From: a bacterium
GTDB taxonomy: Bacteria > Bdellovibrionota_C > UBA2361 > SZUA-149 > JAQTWB01
DNA: 64,000 nucleotides
Direction: 5' to 3'
Assembly (NCBI GenBank): GCA_028689495.1
Contig: JAQTWB010000002.1
Span: 1 to 64,000 of the forward strand
Of the stretch, positions 50,470-60,173 are shown one piece after another. The position numbers were made by a program, and so were the translations under genes. The first letter of the stretch is position 1; every line of letters begins with the position of its first letter. The notes beneath the pieces are model-generated. The model was not told the origin of the DNA. It made no database searches and saw only the letters and a program-made list of their open reading frames with translations.

Positions 50470-50679
50470 GGGCGTGTTGAAAAACACGCCCATAATGCAG
50501 ACAGCGAAAGCCGGATGCCTGCGCGCGCTAAAAAAACACCAAGCGCAGCAGATGTAGGGCCTGCAAGGTCCTACAAAAGAAAAAATCATAGAGGGGAGAC
50601 TTTTTCGTGTCGAAGATGCGAAAAAGTGGATTGACGGTAGTCAATCCTGGCGAAATGTTAATTTCGCAACACTCCCCTA
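50470..50679 (-). repeat. Nested-hairpin composite repeat, copy B (inverted)
   Basis: The reverse complement matches copy A from GGGGAGTGTTGCGAAATT to the terminal stem. The last hairpin reads TTATGGGCGTGTT/AACACGCCCATAA here and TTAGGGTGTGTT/AACAAACCCTAA in copy A: the arms differ but both pair. The third and sixth hairpins carry mismatches. Confidence 0.85.
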
Positions 50680-50782
50680 ATCGGGAAGTTGCATGTAGGT
50701 TCGCCGGCAAAACCTGTTCCACCCTTAATCTACATTGTCACTGGGGGCTGGGGGATATGGACGGAAGCTAGGGTGAACAATT

Positions 50783-51059
50783 CCCCTCCTTCGGAGCTTG
50801 CTATAACCCACAAGTCTGCAGGAACGAAAATAGTGGCTTCAGTGGGGCAGCAGAGCTCCAGTATTGCCGTCTTCTGAGAGTGATTTTAAATACGCCCACT
50901 TTGCAAGAACTTTAACTCTGTTCGATCTCCAATCGCAACAAGGTAATCTGGTCGGGAGCTTGTGGGTAATAGCAAGTCTTCGGAGGGGTGGCAGGCGTAG
51001 CCTGACGGGGTGGTGAGAATGCGTAATTTTTGCAGCTAAGCTGGAGCTCCGCTGCCCCA
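50783..51059. repeat. Two interleaved inverted repeats
   Basis: Arm X (50783-50814, containing CTTGCTATAACCCACAAG) is inverted at 50959-50988 (CTTGTGGGTAATAGCAAG). Arm Y (50843-50861, TGGGGCAGCAGAGCTCCAG) is inverted at 51041-51059 with one mismatch. The order X-Y-X'-Y' is crossed, not nested. Confidence 0.75.
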
Positions 51060-51077
51060 ATACACCATTCCCCAGCT

Positions 51078-53357
51078 TCACCCCTGCTCAATTTTCAAAA
51101 TGACACGAGAAGCATTACCTAATCCGTCCACCGCGACGACCAGATACTCTCCTGGCCGGGCGGGCCAGTGAATACTGGCCCCCTCACCGACGTAAGTATC
51201 GTCGACAAACCAAAATATTTTTTCTCCGCTGGTAGCAACAGCAGCAAACTCTACTGCACTGCCTTCAGCACTGACAAATGGATAACTAACACCCTCCTGA
51301 GGCGAAGTGATTTTTGGCCCGCCAACTTCTTCACCAGCTGACATCTCATCTGAACACTGCTTTTCAAAGGCCGGTAGCGGCGCCCGACTTAGCCCGGCGT
51401 CTCGAAATGCTTGCAATTCATCGCTATCCCAAAATTCAGCAACTCGCATCGTGGCTTTCTCTCGATCCTCTCGACAAACTCTGAGACCGGTTTCCGGATT
51501 GACGTAAATTGCTCGATGCAACCGGCAAGTCGCAATCGGCGAAACTCCCGGGACAATCCATCCTTCCTTGTGGTGCGGGCACCATTTTGAAACCGGCTTA
51601 CCGGAAAGCGGACAGACATCTATCTTCTTCAAATTAGTAGGTCTTGCCCCTGCGGCAACTCCTGCATACTCAACTGCAATCGCATCAAAAACATCAAACA
51701 ACAAAGGCCCGGCAAGCTCGCGCCCAACAAAATGTCGGTTGGCGCTGCCATCAAAGTTACCCACCCAAACTCCCAACAACCATTCACCCATCATGCCAAT
51801 TGCCCAGGCATCGCGAAGCCCATTAGACGTCCCTGTCTTCCAGGCAATCTGATCATCGGCGGAAAAACTCCGCCCACCGTAACGCCTCTGCACTCGAGGG
51901 TTATGGGTCAACATTTCACGGACCAGATAGGCCGCCTCCGGCAAGAGATACGGCGCAACCTCGTCTGTCCTATCAAATATCTCTTCCCCTTTTAGCCAGT
52001 GCAACGACAACAGCCTGCCGTTATTGGCCAGCATCCCGTAAAGCTTCAGCAGATCCTCCAGCGAGATATCAGCGCTGCCTATCGCCAGACTTAAGCCATA
52101 ATTAATCTCTTTCCTTGGAAGGGAGATCCCTGCACCTTCAAGGAACTGATGAAAAGTCGGTTCACGCAACCTGGCCAAAAGACTGATTGCCGGTATGTTG
52201 CGGCTGCGCACCAAAGCCTCGGTTGCCGACAATGGGCCGTAAAAGTTGCGTTCGTAGTTTTCTGGCTGATAATACCCAACACGAAGCGGTGTATCCTTCA
52301 AGCGGCTGTCGGGTGTAATTAATCCTTGAGCAATCGCCTCGGCATAAATAAACGGCTTGAGTGTCGAACCGGGAGAGCGCCCCGCCTTCAAACCATTGAC
52401 GAACCCATGAATCTGCCGATCAAAATAGTCCGCAGAACCAACATAAGCACGCACACTCATTGTCGGTGCGTGAACAATCATCAAACTGGCATTACGCACG
52501 CCCTTCATTTTATGCTGCGCCAAATACCCGCGTAGTAGCTCCTGCCCAAGGCTCTGCAAATTTCCGTCAAGAGCAGATTTCAAAGTGGAAGCTTCAGGAT
52601 AAAGCTCATGCAGGCGTTCGGCAAAATGCGGAGCGCGAAACGGCAGATCTTTTCGCCCGCGAAACCAGAGGCGATCAAAACCCCGCTCATCGCCGTAAAC
52701 CCGCAGCCAAACCTGCCGCAAACTATCGCGAGAAACTTTATTCCTCGGGGCCCGAGCATTAGGATTCTGAGGAATAAGCGCCAGAAAACGCGCCTCATCC
52801 TGAGAAAGCCCGGATAAAGGCTTTTGAAAATAGATCCACGCCGCCGCTCCTGCACCTTCGATATTCAAGCCGTAAGGTGCAAGATTAAGGTAAGCCTCAA
52901 GTAGCTCGTCTTTGCTGAAATGCCACTCAAGCCACATGGCATAAGCTATCTGCCTGACCTTACCAGTGAGCGAAGAAGTTTTTAAACGCCATCGCTGCCG
53001 GGCAAGCTGCATCGTCAGCGTCGACGCCCCAATCCATCGCGCACGACTGATTATGCTGCTCCAGCTTGCCCGAACAAGCGAAAACGGATTAACCCCTGGA
53101 TGTCGATAAAACCAGCGGTCCTCATAATTAAGTGTGGCCTCAAGCAAAGACTGCGGCATCTGATCCAGAGGCTCCCAGAGTCGATACTTCTCATCGGAAG
53201 TGAGGCTGAGCCGAAGCAAATTCCCCTCACGATCGGTAACTGCGTATGAACCATTTGCCCGATTGACAAGAAGTGGTCGGCTACTTGAAAACAATGCCAC
53301 AAGCAGCATGACACAAATAACGACAAGCAAAAAAAGCAGATACCTGACGTTTTGCAA
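51078..53357 (-). CDS. pbpC: Penicillin-binding protein 1C
   Basis: A 759-residue bifunctional murein synthase. An N-terminal membrane anchor (LLFLLVVICVMLLVALF) precedes the GT51 glycosyltransferase (catalytic Glu about 79 in NYEDRWFYRHPG; GASTLTMQLAR). The transpeptidase has SxxK in PGSTLKPF (Ser about 331), SRN in the SxN place and KTGTSNG near 507. A C-terminal BiPBP_C domain (from about 680) closes the protein. It starts with TTG, with AAGGAG about 11 bases upstream; no ATG fits. It follows the alpha-2-macroglobulin gene, the same pairing as yfhM-pbpC in E. coli. Confidence 0.93.
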   Translation of the reverse strand: MQNVRYLLFLLVVICVMLLVALFSSSRPLLVNRANGSYAVTDREGNLLRLSLTSDEKYRLWEPLDQMPQSLLEATLNYEDRWFYRHPGVNPFSLVRASWSSIISRARWIGASTLTMQLARQRWRLKTSSLTGKVRQIAYAMWLEWHFSKDELLEAYLNLAPYGLNIEGAGAAAWIYFQKPLSGLSQDEARFLALIPQNPNARAPRNKVSRDSLRQVWLRVYGDERGFDRLWFRGRKDLPFRAPHFAERLHELYPEASTLKSALDGNLQSLGQELLRGYLAQHKMKGVRNASLMIVHAPTMSVRAYVGSADYFDRQIHGFVNGLKAGRSPGSTLKPFIYAEAIAQGLITPDSRLKDTPLRVGYYQPENYERNFYGPLSATEALVRSRNIPAISLLARLREPTFHQFLEGAGISLPRKEINYGLSLAIGSADISLEDLLKLYGMLANNGRLLSLHWLKGEEIFDRTDEVAPYLLPEAAYLVREMLTHNPRVQRRYGGRSFSADDQIAWKTGTSNGLRDAWAIGMMGEWLLGVWVGNFDGSANRHFVGRELAGPLLFDVFDAIAVEYAGVAAGARPTNLKKIDVCPLSGKPVSKWCPHHKEGWIVPGVSPIATCRLHRAIYVNPETGLRVCREDREKATMRVAEFWDSDELQAFRDAGLSRAPLPAFEKQCSDEMSAGEEVGGPKITSPQEGVSYPFVSAEGSAVEFAAVATSGEKIFWFVDDTYVGEGASIHWPARPGEYLVVAVDGLGNASRVILKIEQG

Positions 53358-53405
53358 AGCTAGGCGCTCTCCTTCATTCTGCTGCTATCCCGGCCCTGAA
53401 GCATA

Positions 53406-56400
53406 TCACTGCATAACGCGAACAACATCGGCCAGACCGCGATAAAGGACTTCACTGTCATACATCCCTTCGGCAAAGAGAGACGGCACCTGATAAGTCC
53501 CCGCGTTAAGCGGCTTCAAGCGAAACTCGAAATACTTTTCACTGCCATCAAACGCACCGAACATTACAATACGGTCTTCCTGAACATCGATATAATCAGG
53601 TTGCCACAAAGGTTTGTCTTTAATCGGCAGAGATTTTCTCTGTGCCAATCCCTGGTCTGTAATATCGATTTCAAAACCTCCAGGAACAAGAACGACCACC
53701 GCGATATTGTTCATCGCCTTATCAGGATGAAGGGCCAGGCGAATATGCAGTTTGTCTTCAAGACCGATCTGCTGAACTTCATTACCCTTCTCATCAAGCA
53801 ACTGACGTCCAATCGTCAGCTGTTGATTGATGATTTTTTCAGGTGAGGTCTTATCGTATCCGGATTCAGTCAACTGATAATAAAGGTTCCACTTTCCTGA
53901 GCCATCAAGCTCAAGTGGACTGATAGAAGGGCTCAACTGAGCAGTTTTGACGCTCTTCCCGGCAAGTTCTATCGGAAGCAAAGGATTCCCGCCAGCAACA
54001 GTAAACCCACTGTCTTTTTCTTGAGCAAACCTGTCCCAGTAATTACCAAGACCGATTAACGCCATCGACCCGCGAAAGGAGTTCATTCGCTGCTTGACAA
54101 GGTCCTGGCCAAGTTCCTGCAAATAACGCCCAAACTTTTCATCTGCACCACTCAGCACTTCCGGTAAGTGCTTGCCAACAAGATAGAGATACAAACTCAA
54201 ATCCTCCGGATTATTCTGCATGTCCGACGGCAAAAGACCTGTTTTCAGCCATCGCTGCTGGAACTCGGCAAAATAACCATCGGCATCGCTATCAAGATGG
54301 TGCAGCTTGAACACTGCGCCGAGAAAAAATCGCGTCCTGCTACTGACAGGCTGGCCGCTCAACCGACTCTGCCGCCCAAGCTCGGCTTCGAACGCTCGAA
54401 GTCTTTCCGCCACATTGCGACCACTACGCGCCAGAAGATAAAAGGCGTAAGCCTGGGATTGATGTGAATAAGAATCATACTGTGTAGACCTGGCATAGCT
54501 ATCAGCATAGGCCAAAGCCCTCGCCAATGTTGTACCCGGAATTTCATAACCGCGCTCGGAAGCCTCAAGCAACAAATGAGTGGCATACATCGAATAAAAT
54601 GGTTGCCCAACATCGGATGCCGTCCAATAACCGAAACTTCCGTCATGTTTCTGTCGTGTCTGCAATATGGCAATACTTCTCTCAAGCAGCTTCTTCACAT
54701 CCGTCTCGGAAAGTCCAAGCTCGGTATTAGCTCCAAGCACGACTCCGGGGAACGCCTGACTTGTAATCTGCTCCGTGCAACCGTATGGATAATTCTTCAG
54801 ATACTCAACCATGCCCCGAAGGTAAGCCGCCGGAGTCACCGAGACAGCGACCTCTGTATACCGCTGCTCATCAAACATCTCTCGCGCTTGAGATATCTTA
54901 TGGCCTTTACCCTTCCTCTGCTCTTCGATAGTCAATACGCCTGACTGCAGAGTCGTAAGTAACGGTTGGGCTGGTCGAACACTCATCTCCTCCGACAATT
55001 CCGCCGTGTCCTCCGAACCGTGGACCTGATATTGAAGAGCGACCGGGCCCAACACGTCTTTCGCCCGGGCTTTAAATCGCACCGTGCCATCAGCTCCATC
55101 CGCCAAGGTCAGAATCTGCGTTCCTTCGCTGAGCAACTCCAAAGCAGCGCCAGCTTCCAAACTGACCTTCAAATCCTCGACAATTTTACTTCCGCTGTTA
55201 TTGGCGACAAGCACCCCGACCTCAAACTCATCTCCAGGAGCCACAACCCAAGGCTGTTGCGCCTGAATCACGTAAGCCTGACTCGCCACAGTCTGCGACA
55301 CCGGTGTAGCAAGTTTGCCCTGATTAACCGCCACGGCGATAACGCGAATCTTCCCGTTAAAATAATCGGGGACCGGAATCTGCACAGTGCCTTCTCCCGG
55401 AGTCGCTTCAATAAGCCCGGACCAGAACGCCATTGGCGGCTTGTTGCGGCGAGCAAAAGGATTTTTGTATTTGCCGAGCATCAGCGAATCTCCATCGCCG
55501 CCGGGTGCAGAAATCTTCTGTACCAGAGCGAAGTCCGGAAGAATCATGTCGAGGATCTGATGATTGACAACCCGCAACGCCCGCTTGCGGAAAAAATAGT
55601 CCAGAGGCGCCGGATTCTGATACTGGGCAAACTGAAGGATGCCCTCATCTACAGCATAAATCACAAGGCGCGTATCTTCAGCAACCTGATACTTCACCTC
55701 CAGCACCTTACCAGGCTGAACTTTTTCTGGAACTTCAAGTTTCACAGGCTGGACGTAACGCGCTTTGGAAATATTAAACGGCACCACTCCATAACTGAGC
55801 GGGCTCATATAAATCTCTTGCGACTCAAGTGATCTGACAAAAGCCACGGAAAGATAAGCATTGCCGCTGATATTCTCAGGCAGCCTGACACGGTGAGTCG
55901 TCGCTGTCGTTTCCGCCTTGAACCACTGACTCGTCAATACTCCATTTTGTTCAACTGTGATCAATCCCCCCCCTTGGTATGGGGCGACTATCTGCACTTC
56001 AAGTGTATCTCCTGGTTCATACTCCGGCTTATCGAGTGTAAGATTTAGTTCGGCATTTCTCTCAAGGCTGCGGGAGACATTGCCATCGCCAGCTACCGTG
56101 TAGACAAGTCTATTAAGCTCCTCGCCCAAAGAATCTTTGAATACCAGAACGAACTGGCCCGGCGTCTCGGTGGATAGAGAAACAACCTGAAGCCCTGACT
56201 GCAACGTCACCGGGAAAGTCTGGCGAAGCTCCTGACGCTTGACCGACTGATATTGGAACAAACCGTCATCTCGCTTGACCAATGTCGAAACATAGCGATT
56301 CTCATAAAGCTCGGCTGAAATAGTCTCTCGGACTTCTTCTCCTTTGCGCACCTTGAAATCAGGACCAATGGCAACAAGTTTGACTGAGCGTTTACTGCCC

Positions 56401-59400
56401 TTGCCAATATAATCAAGAGGCCCATCTGCACGATAACCCAACTGGTATGGCTGACGTGATACCAAAGCCGATGTAACACCGACAACCGAACGACCAGATC
56501 CTTTCTCAAACCCCTCACCGGCCAAAGTGATCTCATAAACAGGTTCGGCGATCGCCCCAAGAGGCAGTTCAAAAATGGCCTCTCCCTTTTCATCGGTTAT
56601 CACTTCACCCAACGGCTGAGGAGAATCAGGAATGTTTTCCGGGATCGAACGACGGAAATTATACTCCTTGTAACCCGGCACCTGCCCCAACCAGGGACGG
56701 GCCGTAAGCTCAAGTTTCGCCACGTTGCCAGAAGCGACAGTGCCGAACAAATTACGCACGGTAACAACTGCTTTTGCCGAATCCGGCATCAACCAGCCTG
56801 TCAGCGGAGCGCCGACAATATCCGTTTTGACCTGAAGCCTGTCGGGCTGAAATTCCTCAACCCTCACCTTTGTGCTGCCCAAAAGCTTTTTGCTTTTATC
56901 GGCGACAATAAGTTCCATGTGGTAAGTGCCGGTCTTCCCTGAAGCCGAACTCATCCACGAAACTTCTTCAAATCCGGTATTGGAGAAATTAAGCACCTTA
57001 CCCCAAATCTCCTGGTACTCAGGATCGCGAATGATCAGCTTGAGCGGCAACCCCTCGGGCAAGGCTGACCAGTCGCGTCGACGAAGGATCATGCCCAGAT
57101 TAACCCGATCTCCTGGCCGATAAACACCGCGATCAGAAAAGAGGAATGCCTGAAGACTATCAGGCTCGTCGTATTGCCCCCCTATATCAAAGCGCGAAAT
57201 ATCTATCTGCCGATTGCTTCGATTAAATGGCAGGAACGACATATCGCCGTTTTTTTCGGCGATATATACTGTCGGGGTTTTTCCGCCGAGCAGTCCTGTT
57301 GTTGTTGGGAACTTTGCTTGCCCCTGACCATCCGTTTCAGCAGAAAAAACAGCGACCCCGTTCTTACCTTGCAAAGAAACCTTTACTCCGGGCACCGGTA
57401 GCCCACTGCGAAATGACATGACAAAAATATTCTGCTGCCCATCCGAAGCCGTCTTCACCAGAATTCCAAGGTCCGTCAGCAACACCAGACGCTTGTCTTG
57501 CACCACTGTCTGCTCTTCTTCCTCAGGCGAACAATCGCTCCCTGATTCATTTCCTGAATCAGCCTCACAGTTCAAATCCTTCTTGGGTTTAATCTCGGCA
57601 ACTGTCAGGACAAACAGCCCCTGAGGCATCTCCTCACTTTTGCTGAATCTGGTGAAATCAACTGCAAAAAACTGCCGCTGCATCTCAGCTTCAGCAGGAA
57701 GATTTTCGTCGTAGGTAAAGTGTTCGGCGAAATGCTCTATCGGCCAGGTAAAATAGGGATTGGCAAAATTACCATAAGTGAAATTGGCGAAGTGATGAAT
57801 GTTGTGGGGCAAAACCCTTTGTAATTCGACATGCACCTTGTTTACGCCTCTTGTAGTCACACCGAGTTTTTTGTCTCCACTCAAACTCAGCAATGCGCCT
57901 TCATGCAGAATCTTCACCTCACGCTTGTTCTCTCCCAGCTCTCGCAGAAATCGCGCATCCTTCCCTAATGTGAAGCCATCAACACTCGAAACTCCATGAA
58001 GCACTCTGACAAATAACTGCCGTTTCTCTGGAGCAGAAAAAGCAAAATGCTGGATTGTTTTATCCTCGCTTCCCGAATCGCGCCAGGTGACCGGAAGCGA
58101 AACTGATGCCTTGAGAATCTCGTCATCGACCTGATCGGGACTCTGCCATTCGATGATACCTTTGGTCAGGCAAAACTTCAGCCTCTCCTCACTTTTGACC
58201 CGACAATCAGGCAAAACATACACCTGCACCGAACTTCCGAGTCTCTCGGGGTTATTCAGCGCAACATTTGATTGCATAATCAAAATTCGCTCAAGCGAAT
58301 CGTTCTCCTTGATGACTGTATTTACAGTCAGGTCGGTAATCTGCAGATAATCAAGCGCACTGGGAATCAATTGGGTAGTCCAAACCTTTTCAGCCAGCGG
58401 TTCGCCACCAACTGCCGCCAGGAGTCCTTTGGCGACTTCCAGCCTAATTTCACTTGGCTCATTACCAATCCTCAGGGGCGATGACTTGACATAAGCCAAA
58501 TCCGGCTTCTTTTCATCATAGCCAATCTCAAATGGCAGGGGCTCGGCAAATGAGTTAGCGGGCAAACGACGAATTTTTAAGCTCAAGCCGGCGTTTAATT
58601 TGTCACGATCGACGGGATAACTAAACTGCAATGTAGCTGTGATCCGCTTGACACCCGGTTGCTTTGGGTCCCCCCAAATTCCAGTTTCAGTAAATAACGC
58701 CGTCATCGGCGGTATCTGCAACTCGGCCGCAAGCTGTTTTTTTATAAAAGCAATCTTAGGAAAAGCCGTCTCGGAAAGTGTAATATCATAGCTGATACCA
58801 GGCTTAAGCGGATCAGATGATTCAGGCGTAAATATCAGCGCCAAAGACTCGTCTTCGGGAGTAGTAGCGTCACAGGTTTCATCGCCGCCGTTATATTCTC
58901 CACAGCCATCCTCTTCACGGGCATATTCTTCACGGTCAAATTCTTCACAACTATCACCCTCACAAGAACCATTATCCCCGTAATCAGAGTTCCCCTCACT
59001 ATCCGTGGTCGCGGACTCGGCATAAGACCAGACTCCTTTTACTGGAGGAGTTATTGTCACTCCGTCAGTCAGAACCTGGCCAGCATTTACTCGCATTGCC
59101 GACTCAAGCAGGGACTTGCCCTTTAGCGACAGATAGATTTTGCCTTCCTTCACACTCAAAGAAATATCGCTGGCGGTTGGAGCCTGATTATTTCGTGCAT
59201 CAAATTTGTCCCAGTCCGCTCTATTTAACTTCAGCTGGCACTGAGCCCCTTGACCCAGCTTCACTTCTGGCCAGGACTTGTCAAGTGACACAAGGCGCAC
59301 TGTCCCTGACTTGAATGAGGCATTAACCTGCATATCTTTTGCCGGACGAACAAACTGCTCGCTGGTCCCGCGAACAAGCGTCGTCCCACTAGCATGAATA

Positions 59401-59951
59401 CTTACGGCAGTGCCATTGTCCATACTGGCATTGAACGGCACTTGAGCGTTTGGATAATTAAGTTCTAGCGGATAATTGAACTCCAGAGCGAAATCCATCG
59501 CCCGTCTGAGCGGAGCATCCTGGCTATCAATCCAGCGACAATCCTGGCGTACGATTTGTAACTTCGGTGTATGAAATTTGAATGTCCGATGCTGAATCTT
59601 GGCATTGGGATGAAACTTCACTCCAGCCAACGAGATCTTGAGATCGATATCGGGTGAAATTGTCTTCTTTGACGGAAAGAACACCAGGCGTGATGGGTCC
59701 TGCCAGCGCCATACCCCGTCAAAAGCAGGCTGTAACTGAGGCGCGCCTTCAACGATATTCCGCCCCCGATCTTCTACCGGAGCGACAGCCGTATCAAAAT
59801 TCAAGACAAGAACAGTTGTCCAATGTTTGTGATTAAGCAAATATATTGTTGGACCAACATTCTCCTGCGAGCGACAACCAGCCAAAGCAAACGTAAAAAC
59901 GACTGATATAAAAAACAAAAGTTGGAAAGCGTGACGAGGAGGTTTGCGCAT
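53406..59951 (-). CDS. yfhM: Bacterial alpha-2-macroglobulin lipoprotein
   Basis: A 2181-residue protease trap. The N-terminus is a lipoprotein signal with ALAGC. Macroglobulin (MG) domains follow, then the bait region, the ANPMNP-like alpha-2-macroglobulin core (GDRVNLGMILRRRDW; LEVKYQVAEDTRLVIYAVD) and the thioester domain with CTEQ (Cys about 1725 in YPYGCTEQ), so covalent trapping should be possible. It is larger than typical members (about 1650 residues), partly from two acidic insertions with Cys (about 311-375 and 788-817). The ATG at 59951 has AGGTG seven bases upstream, inside a hairpin. It pairs with pbpC: the trap protects murein when proteases breach the outer membrane. Confidence 0.93.
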   Translation of the reverse strand: MRKPPRHAFQLLFFISVVFTFALAGCRSQENVGPTIYLLNHKHWTTVLVLNFDTAVAPVEDRGRNIVEGAPQLQPAFDGVWRWQDPSRLVFFPSKKTISPDIDLKISLAGVKFHPNAKIQHRTFKFHTPKLQIVRQDCRWIDSQDAPLRRAMDFALEFNYPLELNYPNAQVPFNASMDNGTAVSIHASGTTLVRGTSEQFVRPAKDMQVNASFKSGTVRLVSLDKSWPEVKLGQGAQCQLKLNRADWDKFDARNNQAPTASDISLSVKEGKIYLSLKGKSLLESAMRVNAGQVLTDGVTITPPVKGVWSYAESATTDSEGNSDYGDNGSCEGDSCEEFDREEYAREEDGCGEYNGGDETCDATTPEDESLALIFTPESSDPLKPGISYDITLSETAFPKIAFIKKQLAAELQIPPMTALFTETGIWGDPKQPGVKRITATLQFSYPVDRDKLNAGLSLKIRRLPANSFAEPLPFEIGYDEKKPDLAYVKSSPLRIGNEPSEIRLEVAKGLLAAVGGEPLAEKVWTTQLIPSALDYLQITDLTVNTVIKENDSLERILIMQSNVALNNPERLGSSVQVYVLPDCRVKSEERLKFCLTKGIIEWQSPDQVDDEILKASVSLPVTWRDSGSEDKTIQHFAFSAPEKRQLFVRVLHGVSSVDGFTLGKDARFLRELGENKREVKILHEGALLSLSGDKKLGVTTRGVNKVHVELQRVLPHNIHHFANFTYGNFANPYFTWPIEHFAEHFTYDENLPAEAEMQRQFFAVDFTRFSKSEEMPQGLFVLTVAEIKPKKDLNCEADSGNESGSDCSPEEEEQTVVQDKRLVLLTDLGILVKTASDGQQNIFVMSFRSGLPVPGVKVSLQGKNGVAVFSAETDGQGQAKFPTTTGLLGGKTPTVYIAEKNGDMSFLPFNRSNRQIDISRFDIGGQYDEPDSLQAFLFSDRGVYRPGDRVNLGMILRRRDWSALPEGLPLKLIIRDPEYQEIWGKVLNFSNTGFEEVSWMSSASGKTGTYHMELIVADKSKKLLGSTKVRVEEFQPDRLQVKTDIVGAPLTGWLMPDSAKAVVTVRNLFGTVASGNVAKLELTARPWLGQVPGYKEYNFRRSIPENIPDSPQPLGEVITDEKGEAIFELPLGAIAEPVYEITLAGEGFEKGSGRSVVGVTSALVSRQPYQLGYRADGPLDYIGKGSKRSVKLVAIGPDFKVRKGEEVRETISAELYENRYVSTLVKRDDGLFQYQSVKRQELRQTFPVTLQSGLQVVSLSTETPGQFVLVFKDSLGEELNRLVYTVAGDGNVSRSLERNAELNLTLDKPEYEPGDTLEVQIVAPYQGGGLITVEQNGVLTSQWFKAETTATTHRVRLPENISGNAYLSVAFVRSLESQEIYMSPLSYGVVPFNISKARYVQPVKLEVPEKVQPGKVLEVKYQVAEDTRLVIYAVDEGILQFAQYQNPAPLDYFFRKRALRVVNHQILDMILPDFALVQKISAPGGDGDSLMLGKYKNPFARRNKPPMAFWSGLIEATPGEGTVQIPVPDYFNGKIRVIAVAVNQGKLATPVSQTVASQAYVIQAQQPWVVAPGDEFEVGVLVANNSGSKIVEDLKVSLEAGAALELLSEGTQILTLADGADGTVRFKARAKDVLGPVALQYQVHGSEDTAELSEEMSVRPAQPLLTTLQSGVLTIEEQRKGKGHKISQAREMFDEQRYTEVAVSVTPAAYLRGMVEYLKNYPYGCTEQITSQAFPGVVLGANTELGLSETDVKKLLERSIAILQTRQKHDGSFGYWTASDVGQPFYSMYATHLLLEASERGYEIPGTTLARALAYADSYARSTQYDSYSHQSQAYAFYLLARSGRNVAERLRAFEAELGRQSRLSGQPVSSRTRFFLGAVFKLHHLDSDADGYFAEFQQRWLKTGLLPSDMQNNPEDLSLYLYLVGKHLPEVLSGADEKFGRYLQELGQDLVKQRMNSFRGSMALIGLGNYWDRFAQEKDSGFTVAGGNPLLPIELAGKSVKTAQLSPSISPLELDGSGKWNLYYQLTESGYDKTSPEKIINQQLTIGRQLLDEKGNEVQQIGLEDKLHIRLALHPDKAMNNIAVVVLVPGGFEIDITDQGLAQRKSLPIKDKPLWQPDYIDVQEDRIVMFGAFDGSEKYFEFRLKPLNAGTYQVPSLFAEGMYDSEVLYRGLADVVRVMQ

Positions 59952-59956
59952 TGGGA

Positions 59957-59981
59957 CACCTGAAGGAATTTGGTTCAGGTG
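59957..59981 (-). promoter_or_regulatory. Hairpin covering the ribosome binding site of the macroglobulin gene
   Basis: CACCTGAA (59957-59964) and TTCAGGTG (59974-59981) are perfect 8-bp inverted arms with a 9-nt loop. On the minus strand the second arm contains the AGGTG that serves the ATG at 59951, so folding would hide it. Confidence 0.5.
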
Positions 59982-60132
59982 GCGCAAAGTAGCACAACAG
60001 CTATTTAGAAACTAGCACGAATGTCGAACGTAATTGAAACTGCAGGCATCACCGACAACATCTACACACTAACCGGGGAATAACGAGGGAGGACACACTA
60101 CACAATGGAGAGGTGTATTATGTAAATTGTAT

Positions 60133-60152
60133 GGGCGCCTCGAGAAGCGCCC
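60133..60152. repeat. GGGCGC palindrome, copy 6
   Basis: GGGCGCCTCGAGAAGCGCCC, one mismatched pair, in the gap before the macroglobulin gene. Confidence 0.75.
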
Positions 60153-60173
60153 GCCCTACCCCCACCTAGTCGA

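Larger units (their letters stand above)
50445..51077. other. Long intergenic region of repeats
   Basis: 633 bp between convergent ATPase and pbpC genes with no supported frame. It comprises the second nested-hairpin element (50470-50679) and a block with two interleaved inverted repeats (50783-51059). No T-run terminator was identified for either gene. Confidence 0.75.

Noticed and set aside
54966-55832. 288-codon open frame on the plus strand
   Set aside because: It lies wholly opposite the alpha-2-macroglobulin gene, its product is rich in Arg/His/Ser with no family signature, and there is no ribosome binding site. It is an antisense shadow.
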